Shown here piece after piece: positions 12,972 to 26,238 of a stretch of DNA of 64,000 nucleotides. Each line of letters begins with the position of its first letter. Positions within the stretch are counted from its first letter, which is position 1. A model generated the notes under the pieces. It saw nothing but the letters and a program-made list of their open reading frames with translations. It was not told where the DNA came from and searched no databases. The DNA comes from Trichoplax adhaerens. Lineage: Eukaryota; Placozoa; Uniplacotomia; Trichoplacea; Trichoplacidae. The stretch spans positions 5,008,702 through 5,072,701 of the forward strand of contig NW_002060947.1 of assembly GCF_000150275.1 (NCBI RefSeq). The letters run 5' to 3'. The position numbers and the translations under genes were made by a program.

Positions 12972-15460
12972 CGTTTGAGATGATCTTGCTAGGTAGTAAA
13001 ATTAAAGTAAGATTATATTACCAGCTTAAATTTTCACTATTTTAGCCAAAAGTAGATCAAATTTTAGAAATAGAAATTACTACGAAAACTGATTCAAATT
13101 ATATAGTGTTGCTTGCAATGTTGTTAAACTACTGAAATTTTACGACTATGGATATTTCGATATTACTGTAGATAAATTCGGTAATTACTTTAATCGAAAA
13201 ATTACCGTTATGAATTCAGATTAATGAAATTGTTGCTGGTCACAGGATCTATCAAGATAAAATTTAGCTAGGAATTAAACGTTGGTCGACAGATTGTATT
13301 CTATTAATGGCAATTTTGAATTTCGATCAGCTAATTTATTCTATCCTATTTATCAGTACTATTTATCGAGACGGGCCTTCTACTTAAGAATAATAATAAT
13401 GGATATTTTTGTCATTGCATAAAGATTTGACTAGGACTATTGTATCAGGGTAGTTTCTGAAAATAACAAAATGTGAAAATCATTTCATGCCTGCAGAGCA
13501 GGTGCACGATTTATTTTCTTCTTAACTTGGAATCAATTATCGATTATAGAATAGAAAGTTAAATTTGATTTAAATAGTTTAATTCTTATTTCTATCTGGT
13601 ATTTACGTATCAATGTTGTCTTGATTTCTAAACAATAGCCTACATTAAAATATTGATTTAAAACTTTGGATATGATATTTTTAAAACTGAATCTGAATAG
13701 AATTTGTAAAGATAAGTACAAATTGAACATATCACATACCATACGATCTAGATATTATGAATTAAAGCACAAAACATTAAGTAAAGACCGTCGGTATAAA
13801 TTGCGGAGCCCAGATAAAAGCAATCCAATTAAATTTAATAGAGCCATATAACCTTTGCAATAAAATTAATTAATTGCATGCATTAATTTTTTTTATAGAT
13901 ATCTTAAAAGGATAAAATTGAGGATAAGTCACCTACTGAAGGTGACAATTTGTGTTGATACTGAATACAGCATTGTAACTCTCTCTTGTGTTATTGTCTC
14001 ATTCTTAAATAAATAGGTATTTGACCCTTTGATTTTATCCGCGCTTTCCCTTTACGTTCTTTGCCTTATATATCTACTATTAAAAGTGGTCGAAAAGTTA
14101 ATGATGGAAGCTTAGCGAGATTTGATGCTTACATTCATTAAAATTCTGGAAGTTTTATTATTACTTTTTAATGAAAATGTTATTGTTATTTTGCTGTCTT
14201 CATATATGTAGCCTACTACTTAGATGAATGGATCTTAATTATAAGCTTAATTTAGTATATAATATTTGTTCAATCAAGTTTAATAAAAACAAAATTACTT
14301 TCAAAATAAAAAAAAATAGAGATATATTTAAGGGATGAATAGCTGCTATTCTTTACAATCGATCTTTATATAAATATAATTGCGTATGTACGTACGTAAA
14401 CTCGTACTAATCAAATGGAGGCAATATTTATTCTTCATAACGTTAGATGATCGATATTAGATCATACCAAATCAGCTTAAACTCATTATCTACTATAAAT
14501 ATCTAGTAACTATGATTAGATCAATGCTATCAAATAAGCAGATTGCTTAGAGGTGATTCTATTTTTAATCTACTTTCCATTACAAAAAATGGTATCGCCA
14601 ATATTTTCCTATTATTCTTTATGAATATGGAAACGATATCATAAAGACTTTAATTTAATACTTTGATAAACACATCCCAAACGTCCCTTTAATAATATTT
14701 TTATTCATATCACTACAAAGGAGTAGTTTTTCACACAATCTTGGTCTGGTCTCCCTTATCTCTTTAATTAACGACGCTTTTTTATCAGATTTCGAAAATA
14801 ATCAAGAGATTACAGTTCTCTGGTTGCCTGTTCGGTCATTGAAAAACGCAGATAATTACCAGTAGCTTTCTAAATTTTTTTGCTAGAATAGCTGTATCAT
14901 AAGCGCCAAAAGCTTGATTATTTCTTTTACGAAAAATTATTAAAGTGTTCAATTTAATATCTTTTATGACAGTGTACAATATAAATTTAATTTCTATTGA
15001 CTATACACTAAATGATGTTTAATATTTAGCTTTTTGTACTCTTTGTTCGATGAAGAGGATTATGATCTTGTTGATTTTCTTTTATTTATACAATACAAAG
15101 AAAATTGAGCCTAGCAACGGTTCCAAAGCGACAATTTACGAGTTTGACTCTATTCAATAATAACCGCAGATCAGCAGATTGACCTTAAGACACTTTAAAG
15201 TGGAACTATTATTCTCAGAATAGTCGATATAGCCTGGCGGTGACATGAAAGCTTGCAACAATGAAACATTAAGATGTTCTCATTACATTAATTAATATAG
15301 TTCCCTCTTGTTTTATACCGTTTTGTAGGTTTTAAATTAGTTTAGGAGAGTAATTAATATTATGTTGCTAAAATCATCAGAAATTGAGATATTTACAAAC
15401 TAGAATTCCTACAAATTAATAATTGACATTAGTGAATAAGAGCCCAGTTTGTAATTTCAG

Positions 15461-15577
15461 GCGATACAACATCAAATTGAGACGATGAATCTAAATTTCA
15501 AGAATAGGGGCAATACCGGAGTATATTTCAGCTTCAGAGATTTAGACAATACGATTTCTGAGATGAGATATCAGCTA
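15461..15577 (+). pseudogene. Possible orphan exon like a class C receptor ligand domain
   Basis: After a plausible acceptor (TTTCAG ending at 15460) a 39-codon open stretch encodes GNTGVYFSFRDLDNT followed by ISEMRYQLV. The spacing resembles the early Venus-flytrap helix and strand of GABA-B receptors, which has the form A-x-x-D-[IV]-N...IL..Y-x-L. The frame closes soon afterwards, the possible donor GTTATC is weak, and no partner exons were found. It could be a relic of a duplicated receptor or a chance likeness. Confidence 0.2.
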
Positions 15578-18500
15578 GTTATCACGCCCTGTCCAATATT
15601 GCATCTGTGAATATATTGGTTTTAATAAATGTGTAATCATTTTTTGCATAGCATATCGTCCTATGTTAAAATAACATATTACATAGCATTTAAGGGAGTG
15701 AGCGTGTCCTCACTTCGTAAGCTGTACAGGCTAAGCTCTCGGCATAAATACCATCGAGTTTTACATTTTGAAGTCATTATGATATAAAGCGCTTCTAAGT
15801 TGTTTTTTACCGACTTTCAATTGTATTTTATGTGATCAGCACGTTTGTGATAAATATAAGCCTTTAAATCATAATTAAATCTTACTGCATTAATTTGACT
15901 TATTTTCTTAAATTAATACGAATTTTATAATAATCAACTTTACGGAATATTTTACTGTAGAGTCAAACTTAAGATAAATTACTACTTATGTTGTTGAAGA
16001 AGTTACAGTTGTGAGTTTTTGTAATGACTGATGTTATTTGAGCTCTATTGTCTTTCATATTATAATATTTCATTTTATTACTAGGTAAGAGCTTTATTAT
16101 GATAAAGCTTTTAGTTTGGCAATAATTGAATGCCAATTCTCATATTCTATACTTATTCAATGCTGTCCTTACCAACAATTATATTTATATGAATTTATCC
16201 TAAGATACTATCAGCTACGTAATCTGCTATCCATCAGTAATAATAGAAATCCAGAGTTGTCGTACCATCTTATAAAGTCTTTCCGAATTGATAATTCCAT
16301 CAGAATACTAAATGATCTTTGATCAATTATGCAGATATCCTACCGAAATGAGCCGCTAACCACGACTTAAAATGAGTTTATGATTTATCAAGGATGATAA
16401 ACAATTCAAGTTTAGGGCTCTCGAAGTAAATAATAAAATCTGTAAATGAAATATGGATAATTTAGCAAAGGTGACCTGTAATTATTTTTCACCAGCAACT
16501 GTCTTCTGTCGTAATATAGTCAACTTGGACAACAAGAATGAGCCGTAAAAGACTTTGGAAAGCCTTTACTATCTACCCAATTGCATTTTTATTTTGGGTT
16601 ACTAAGAAAATATTTAATATCATGTGACATTAGGACATTTTATAAGAAAATTATGAAGGCTGTCTTTTCACAATACCACACCTTCCTGGCGTACTCATCT
16701 GCTGTACTCGGTCTATAAAAACCCTTTGTAATACTAGTTAATATACGAGGTACTGTCAATTTTTGCTTACGTAATTGTTAATTTAATCTCTTAAGATGAG
16801 TAATCTAGTTCCGTTTGCGGCTGTTTAAAGGTAATTTAACCAGTAATATATGCAACAACAGGGTCTATGCCTATGGATTTTACGATTATCTTCTTTTATT
16901 TTATTTACTAATTACATAATTAATATATATATTATATTATTATTGATATCAATATCCCATTAGCAGGAATACGAATTAAATCATAGGAAATTTGAACAAA
17001 ATGATCGAAAGGCCCAGTGTAAAAATGCAAATGAAAGCGATAGCATTTTATCAGGATAGATTAAATGAACCAACATTTATCCTGACAAATATGTTAGTAA
17101 GTGTGTAACGCCTTTTAATACGTTTTCGAAATAGTAATGAAGCGGTGCTGCTAGAATTCGCTAGACACAATTATTTTATGTTGGTCGTTCCAAAGTTGGC
17201 AGTTCAAGTAATTTGCTTATTTATGCTGCTAACGGAGAGACAGGAAATGTAGTTTTAAACACGTTTTACTATATATAATACGTGTAATATATATCTAATA
17301 ATAGTAGGTCAAGAATCAATTTTTCCTTTTCAAATTATAAATCGCACACTGTGAGTTATAAAATCTCTGTTGGGCAGGTACCGGTAACGAATCATAAATA
17401 TTTAGTAGTAGTTTTAGAAAAAGTATACAGTATCTGTTCATTGTGAACGGGTGTCGCAGCTAGTTAATTAATTTATTATACGGAAAAAAAGTTAAAAATG
17501 TTAGCTGTTTAGAAATCGAATGGTGGTGGCAAGACAAACGTTAGCCGCTATCATACTTTTGAACTTGCTTGTGACCTGATTTGCTGTTAATACATTTCGA
17601 TTTTTTCAATTTTCAATTTGGAAGGAATTTTTAAGAATGAAACAACACCTAGATGCATTATGCCGGTGTTAATTTCTATTTAAGTTATTTTACTATGGTC
17701 GAATAATATTCTATGATTGAGTCTTTTCCCCAACAAATTTCAATGGCCACTTACTATCGGTTTTGCCCAAATAATTAAATCGATTTATTCATTTTTAATT
17801 CAATATTTAAAATATCTATCTAAAAATTATTTATCTTACAAATTAGGTATCGCTTTATTACACTGCTTCATTATAGCTTGTTGATATAGCTAATCAACGG
17901 AGCGGTCAAGGAGTAGATGATGATATCAATCATTAATATCATGCTCTTAAACATTTTATCACACTATATTATGATAGTTGAACATCCAGGATCAGTATTA
18001 CTTAAAACCAGTATTTTCAAAATGATCATTGCAATAAAAGATATATTTATAGTTCATTAGAAAACAATTGAAAAGTTGATGGCTTCGTTTATCGTCATTT
18101 AAATTCTCGCAAACTATAGATGGCTCAAATCGGCTTTTACGACTGTATTTTAGAAAGTTATGTAGTTAACTGTTGACATAGAATTGATGCTGAAATATAC
18201 TGTGCATGAATTCATTTCCGGCGGCTATCAGCAGTCTGCACCTTATTATGGTAAATAGTCAGATATAAATTAAGCTTGGTGAAGTTTGGGAGGTATTCCG
18301 ACTGGTGTGTCGAATTTTAGACCGCATTTAATTTGATATATGGTAAATTATGTACTTCTATCTCGATGGAGAGACTGTGTGTTGCAACCCTGATTAGTAC
18401 AAAAGATTTGTCAAAATCTTGAATATACTCATATTAATCCGATTACTCTTCTCAGAATTTTCAGCCTTTGTGCGAACTGTACTCGCATATAGGAACTTGG

Positions 18501-19386
18501 ATTTTCGGTTGCTTGATTATTTGGTACAGTTTTCTTTACGGGACGACTACTGCACACTTGTGAGCAACTACTTGTTTATTTTACAATTAAACGCGCTTAA
18601 ATTCTTCAAGTTGTCACACTTCATTCTAGTTTCAAATGCTGTACACGTAAATTAATATTCTACAAGTTCCAACAATAAGTAAGAATAGATTTGCAATAAC
18701 TAAGTTGAGATGCAAGTGTTGTGCAACCTAGGTAGTTGTAGGTTTTCAACTGATCAAACTCGTACTTCTTCTTCGTCTATATAGGGTTTACCCGACAGCA
18801 AATTAACTCTCAATGGTGTATATATATATACTTTATAGCATACCAGCGGTCTACCCATCGCGTTGACTACGAATTATGAATCATCACGTTATTGGGATAC
18901 CACTTACCAATAAGTGAGAGTTCTCATAGTTGTTTCAGTAGACGTGTTCGGTGCATAACAAAATTCTGATTGTGGTGGATCTTGAGGTTGACTAGTTGAT
19001 CTTTTTCATAAAATGCAGCTCGCGCTTTGCTAGTAGTTCATTGACTTTATTGAAGGTTGTATTTTACATACATTAGCAGAGTAATTAAATGATCATATGA
19101 TGCATTGCCGAAGAGGTCTTAACACTTTTTTCATAAGATTCTAGCTGTAATAGTGTTACGGAGCCATGCACCGAAATATTAATTGCTATGTTAATTAAAA
19201 TATCTCATTTAAATTATTGTTTGCTCCAGTAGCTTATTAGATATTAATGTTTATTAATAAGTACTTGTTCAATATTGTTGACGTGTCGGAGCTAGCACGC
19301 TTAGTCTGTAAACGTTAATTAATATCAACTTAAGTGTAAGATCAATTATTTTGCAGAGCCTTGAGGCTCTAGTTGCTATACTAGGA

Positions 19387-19480
19387 TATGTATACTGTAC
19401 AGTGTAAGCCGCTATTTCAAGAATATTCACAAGTGTACCATCGGCGAGACTATAAAAAGCGGAGCACTAGCTTAGCTTCT
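19387..19480 (+). promoter_or_regulatory. Candidate TATA promoter with upstream ACTGTACAGT palindrome
   Basis: TATACTGTACAGTG lies near 19389-19402. A clear TATA box (CTATAAAAAG) follows at about 19450, with a possible initiator (TCTCAGTTCC) about 30 bp after it. A hairpin (AGAGCC-TTGA-GGCTCT) sits at 19355-19370. The only small frame nearby begins with an ATG at 19529 and encodes 25 residues. The transcribed product is not identified. Confidence 0.35.
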
Positions 19481-22198
19481 CAGTTCCAGTTAGTCATTTG
19501 CAGGATCTTTTGACTAATATTGCTAAGAATGTTCTTATGTTTTTCTTTAGTACATTTTACGACTAAGGTTAACGAAAATAAAGTATTTAAACCTATTACT
19601 CAATAGTAGCTTATTTGTGTAGCTGAGAGTTAATTCAATTATGATAGGTCCCTAAATTAGTTGGGAACACAAGTACTAGTGAAGATAGTGTTTAAGACCC
19701 GGTTTCTTGTTACAAAGGAGATTTGTAACAAATAGTAACAGATCGTTTTATAACTTAGTAGCGTCGTACTATACAGATATTGAAGTTTACTAAATTCCTA
19801 GACACGATACAAACAAGTATTTTGATAACATAATATGTTGATAATTTGTAATCTATTATTATTGAGCAGTACAGTAGCAGAGTATCATTATGGATCACCT
19901 ATCGTGCAGTAGAATATTGGGAAAGTTAACGATATACCACTAGAATAAATTCTTCATCAGTCGGGCTAGTCGATATTATGTCCATTCTTTTAAGTTGTTC
20001 TTAGATGTTATTGCTGATGTTAGTCTATGATTGCGATTATAAATTCATTTATTGATTATTTTTTTGCTGACGTGATATTCTTAATGCTTACTAACATAGA
20101 AACTTATGGTTATGTTTCACATAATAGTTGACTAGTATATATTGTAGAGGGGATCAAACTAGAATAAAGGACTTTCAGTCATTATAAAGTAAGGTTAGAT
20201 TACTCGTTGGTAACTTTCAATATGAAAATACTTTAACTTGGAGTCACAACAGTCTATAAGCAAGAAGAAAATAATTGTGTAGACTAGACTCGACGGTATT
20301 GTAGAGCACATTATATAAAAAAAGAAATGTTTCGGCAATCTCGAAAGATTTACCGTTGATTCTCCCAACTCCGTTCCACATAGTATAAGATTGGACAGTT
20401 GATCAACAGTGTAGAAAAGCTTTCTACTGCATCTAACCGTAGTTCTAATTGATCAATAACTGTAAAAATGAATCAGGAGTACGGTATTGGTTTATTTAAC
20501 CGTGAGCCTATCACTACCAAAATTGATCAATCGCACAGATAGGACTGCAACTAGTAACTGTACTATACACAATTTAAAGTGGCGTGCTAGGTAAGCACCA
20601 GCATGGACTTCTACATGCATAAATCGGGCATCTACAAGTCCATGGCAACGGTGAGATAAATTTATGTTGCTGCCGCACTTCATTGCAGTATTTTACTCTA
20701 CTTTACAGAATAAATTGCGTTGGACCGAAGTAAATACTCTCATACGGTGTCTTGAATAGTTTTACACTGGACTGTCGACTTTTCTAGCCCTGTCTCAAAG
20801 TGCTTGCACATCGCTAGTTGTCAATTTTACTAAAGAAAACTTAGAAATTTAGTGATCATGTCTCAATCATCGTCGTACTACAAGACAAGAGTCATCATTT
20901 TGCAGGCCCCACCGGCTGCAAATTGGCTATACTTTGGCTTAAATGGCGCTGCTACGTCTTCGTTTTCAATCAGAGTGCAATGTCTAAGACAGCTTCGTAT
21001 GGCCATAGTAACGCTCGTTGGACGAAAAAGTCAAGTGAGCATGCTTCCCAAATGATGGTCTGGCAGCGCATCAGAATGTCCGGACGTCCGTATCCACACC
21101 GTAACCCCTACAGGTCAACAGAAATGGACGGCATAGTCAATAACGAACTGGCCATTTCACTGTGGTTTGGGTACTGTACTAAGGGAAGATAGTTTAACAA
21201 GTCCATCAAGCATCGGCAATTTTATTTATTTACTTGACAATCAACGTCATTTCCACTATTGGATCGAAGATACCGAATAGGAAATTGATTAATTGCACTT
21301 GTGGGAGTGTTACCAATTGCTTTGCTTATTGAAGTTAAAAGTCTTTCAGTCTTCGGCCTATCCGTCAGTACAGAGAAATTTCCGAGATTTCCCTTTAGCT
21401 AATAGTACCCAACGTGTCAAGATTGAGATCGACTACTGGAAATAAATCAACCAACAGGTTCCTCTCCAAATAAAAGTAGGCAACATCAATTAGGATTCAG
21501 CAATTGTTGTTCTTGTCATCGATTCAAGTAAGATTGTTTGCTTTGTGACTTCAAGCCTTGCATTGCTTATTTCTTAGCCAATGAGTAAATCAAATTTGAA
21601 ATTTTTCCAGTACCTTGATGTTCATTCAATTGTACTGTTCTGTAATACTCCAATCCTTGTCACATTTTAAATGAATTTACACGACGTTATCCACGTTTCA
21701 TTAGCAATCGACATAATCATTTCAATATTCAAGACAACATGGAAGGACGCCTATTATGACGGTAAGATACAAATATTGTCAATTGGATGAACGAACGATA
21801 CTTTGGTTGCAACTATTAAATTGTGTCAAACAATCAAGAGAGTTTGCTTATTTGAAGATTTTAATATGTTCGTTATTATTGAACTTGCACTCCTTTTTTA
21901 TAAATTAAAGTTTGCAAGTATTCTGTCTTTACAGTAAACACTGCAGAAGGGAGTGTTACACAGTGTGGAGCTTGTGCACTTATTTTTGCTATAGTTTGAC
22001 ATGCATCTTGATGATATTCAACCTTAGATGCACTGAATGATTTCGTCTTGCTCTCTGTATGATTATTTTTGTATATTTTCATATTTCCTACCAGGTAGCA
22101 AAGTTGATCATTTTGTATACTTGTGATAGATCATACCAGCACAAGATTGATAATTAATCGAAAGTATTCAAATCGCTTGAAATAATTCTGCCTGCATT

Positions 22199-25100
22199 AT
22201 GGATGGTTATGGTAAGCTACTAGTATCGAAGTGTTTTAGTATACGTATGGTCTGAAAGTGCCGTCATATCATACTCTGATAATATCAGTCGAATTTGGTG
22301 CTGTGATATTTCACGCACTGTGATTTGTAGTCCTTCTGTATAAGATTTTATGTTGTATTTGTAAATATGTGCTTATAACGAGACTATCCAACGATGGGCA
22401 AACACTATTCTTTCGTTTTCCAATTTACAAACGTATATGAAACGGTTTACCGATACGTACTGTACTTGCCGGTTCTGGTTATCCTGTAACTAATGCTTAT
22501 TATTTTAATACAGATGCTAAACAGCTGAACAACGATAATAACCAGGTTAGTATGTGTACGAGTATGCTAAAACTCTGAAGATGTCATGCCGTCGTGAATA
22601 ATGTCATTGAAGGATTAAACCTGATTTCTAATAAAGTTTAAAGTTTAATGTTTACTCTACGCGAACTATATGATGTGTTTAAACTAACTTCCTTATACAC
22701 ATATTTCATCATAATTGTACGCCAACAAATGACCATTTGTAACTACGTTATTACTTTGCCGAGCTATTAATGCATTGGATACGTTTACACACTTAACATA
22801 CTTTAGTAAAAAGTTATGTAGCTATTATACCTTAAACCTGAGCTGAAGGGTACCATTTACCGATTCGAAATTTAAATAAACTAGTTTAACATTATTACAA
22901 CAATTAAATCGATTATATAATTATACAAGTAATAAACTACTTAAGGAATCTTTAATAACTGATTAATTATAGCATATGTATTAGTTTTAACACTTATTGT
23001 TGCTGTCTTTAGAATTCAAATACAGTCGAAAATGAGTTAAGCTTGGCTTTGCAGGTACAGTAATGCAGTACTGCAAATATTCTCATGCAAATAATTAGAA
23101 TTCATTTTAATTAATTATTATTGTAAATTATGGCTTACATATACCGATGTGGTAATTTTTTCTATGATCCTATTAAATATATGCAGAATCTATGGTCAGC
23201 AGCATCATCGGCAAATTTACTAGATCAACTTAATCAATTAGAGTAAGTAGCTGAATAACGATATTATTTCTGTGAATATTCATCATATTGATAGTGTAAC
23301 GTAATTTAGATATTGTTGTGAACTAAATCCCGATTTTGCCTGACAGGCAATTTAATTTCCTTAGTAATCATGAACAAGATTTGCTAAATCATAACTTTAG
23401 GTAAAATTTTTATTATAAAATTGTTGAATAATGATCTAAACTTAAGCTTATTAATTGTATTTGTAATTGCTAATAGATATGATTTAATACCAAAGCTACT
23501 TAATATTTTTCAATGGCATAATTGGTGAGAAAATTCCCATTTGTTGATGCATCTTTTTACGTTTTTTTATGACATTAACACTAATAACTGAGTTTAAAAT
23601 CATAGCTTTGAAATACAGCTTGAAGCAATGCAGGTCCTTGCGCTGCTAGTAAAGCTTGATAGTCTGAGCCCAATTTTAACTAAACTTCATACAGGTTAGT
23701 ACCCAAATGTTTCTTTCAAGTACTGATATCGTTCAAGGACTTTTTCATCAATACATCGATTGTTCAATCTATGATTTTTGCTGTAGATGGGATTTCATTA
23801 TTAGTTAAATTACTTTCGTCGCCTTATGATGAACTTGCCATAAAATCATTGCGCGTTCTTCAAAATTACACATGTAATACTTGATTTGATGATCAATTAA
23901 AGAGCGGTTTTCTAATATAATGTATCGTTGATAGCATGTGATACTGATTGCATGTAAATTTTTAATTTTGCTAATTAGCGTATGAATACGTTTTAAATTG
24001 TGGCTTAATCCAAGAATTAGCTAAAGTTATAACCTTGAACAAATCAGTAAGGAAGATTTAAGAGATGTGTAGTTATTTTTTTGCGCTTAAAAGTTGGTAA
24101 GGGTCTAAAGTTTAAATTTTTATATATAGGTACAATTCCTTAGAGCGGCTGCTTCGGCTTTGAAGCTAATAGCTCGAGGAGAAGCTTCGTTAAGAAATGA
24201 AGTTGTTATTGACGTAAGATTATGGTTGTCTGGGATAGATTGATACCTCATTACGATTGAGCTAAAATTTTGTTCTAATTTTGAATCAAGTTACTGGGTA
24301 TCGTAACTGTCCTTATACAATTTGATGATATTGAGGTATATTTAATGTGAATAAAGTTTTTCAATTATTTTAATAATGGATTGTTACAGTATTTTTTAGT
24401 CAGTTGTAATCAAAATATTAATTACCATGATTCTTGACGTGTCATTATGGTTATTATAGCTTATTTGTAACATTATATGGACATTAAAGTACTTAACAGA
24501 TTATAGGGATGAAAATGTTCAGGTATGATACCTTCAACTTACATACGTTAGATGATATTATTCTGTATATGTATACATATATATAATAGCTGGAGATGAA
24601 ATTTTGGAGATAAATCTTTCAAATTGTCCACTTCTTTTAATGTATATTGTCCTTAGTGTTTCGTTTAACTTTTATTTTATTTTTACCTGCATATTTTTGT
24701 TATTTTCAAACAGAATGCAATTGATGCTAGAGTTATTCCACGAATTTTTGATATACTTGCAAGTGGATCACCTGAATTATCTGTAAATTACCCTTAATCA
24801 TTCTCTTACTTACTTGTAAAATTTAAGAAAGTCTTATGACACTAGTAATGTAATAAAGTGTTAAACTAGCACTGCTACTTATGCTAAAAATCATATTATG
24901 TATTTGGTATTCTTTATAACTGTAGACACCAGCGTTGAAAACTTTAGGAAATGTAGTAGCCGGTAATAGTAAGCAAGCTAAGGTATAAGTGGTATATTTG
25001 CACGCTTCTGGGAATAAAATTTTTACTAATGGGTTGATATGCAAATGTGTAAAATGGCTTTTGAATTCATTCTAATAGTTTGTGGTTGATATGAAATTGT

Positions 25101-26238
25101 TACCGCTATTGAAAAAGTTGCTAACAAGATCTGATAGCTTGCAACAAAAAGTGAGTTTTAAAAAATTCCCAAGTTGATCTACAAATTTCTCACCATTGTA
25201 AAGATTAACGCTGGCAGAACTCAGATACTTACACTAAAGGATGAATTTATTTGTGTGGTGTATGTCAATCATAGGAAATTTTTTGGGTGTTTTCTAATGT
25301 TGCGGTAGATGAATCTAGATTGCTTCAGGTATTGCTTATAACTTAGGCATAAATAAAGCTGTAAAATGCTCTACGTTGGCTTTACTGATTGATACTCTTG
25401 TCAGCTTTTGCTAACTTTTACGTTTTCTTACATAGCAACTTATAAATGAAGGAATAGTTTCGATGATGCTTAATTATATACAAGAGGTAAGTCACTTAAT
25501 CTATTCAGCTGTCATATTGAAATATATTATCTTGGTTATTGTGATTTATATTTAAATAATTAGGAATCAGTAGTCAGTAACGAAGCAATATGGGTAATTT
25601 CTAATGCGATTCAGTATGGAACTGAAGCACAGGTTTGTTGATTTCTATTTTTTTTCTCAAAAGTAAGGGAATTATGCCGAATCTAGAAAGTTCTTTATAC
25701 GATAAATGTATCAATAGGTGTTGCAGCTATTGGAAAATTATAATCTAACGGAATTTTTATGCAATACCTTATTAAAATTTGAAAATTCACAGGTACTCTT
25801 TTTGAGTTTATCACCGATACTACACATGCACAGTACATATTGGTAGATAGGTGTTTATAAATATATAGTTTTATAACTGAATCTTTAATTGTTCAAGATT
25901 TTAATACTTGTTTTCAATATGTAATAGTTCTGTGGCTTTTTTTTATGACGATTTAAGGTTCTATACAACGTTATTGTTGCTATGAGTGCGTTATTAACGA
26001 AAATCGAGGTTTGAGAATCGCACTGTTTGCACTGGTGGTTGCAGTACTTATATAATTTAAAAATTTTTTGTACATAGAGCGCCAGTTTCTCTCATTGATA
26101 TAGTATAAATTAATTGATGATAGCATTGTATTAAATATAATTTAGGGATTCCCGGATCTATCCGAAACATTACAAGCAAATGGTCAGGAATTTTACTTCC
26201 ATTATTTTGTTGATACGCTCTTGTTTATTGACGGCTAG
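22199..26238 (+). CDS. Importin-alpha-like armadillo-repeat protein A
   Basis: Seventeen exons join in frame to 343 aa: 22199-22211, 22514-22545, 23187-23242, 23347-23400, 23606-23694, 23787-23873, 24021-24046, 24130-24213, 24714-24782, 24926-24982, 25079-25150, 25275-25328, 25436-25486, 25564-25632, 25718-25792, 25958-26008, 26146-26238. From exon 8 on it follows the armadillo repeats of karyopherin alpha: TPALKTLGNVVAG matches the family's PALRAVGNIVTG, then EIFWVFSNVAV and EAIWVISNAIQ keep the W-x-x-x-N ladder of the minor NLS-binding site, and the C-terminal cap (GFPDLSETLQANG) is recognisable. The N-terminus (MDGYDAKQLNNDNNQ) has no basic importin-beta-binding region, and the first repeats are shortened. 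Known importin alphas carry nuclear cargo with importin beta; without that region this one would need another partner or act differently. Start and the 13-bp and 26-bp exons rest on frame continuity only. Confidence 0.8.

Larger units (their letters stand above)
12972..22198. other. Long stretch without a confident gene
   Basis: About 9 kb between the start of the receptor gene and the start of the first importin-alpha-like gene. Open frames at 13666-13851, 16116-16322, 18419-18655 and 21876-22082 (minus) show no domain and no convincing splice partners. Items worth noting are a possible exon at 15461-15577, a TATA-type promoter near 19450, and a GC-richer patch at about 20450-21190. Confidence 0.55.

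Noticed and set aside
20468-20542. Short frame MNQEYGIGLFNREPITTK as a peptide gene
   Set aside because: Only 24 codons, no signal sequence and no dibasic processing sites; not enough to support a neuropeptide precursor.
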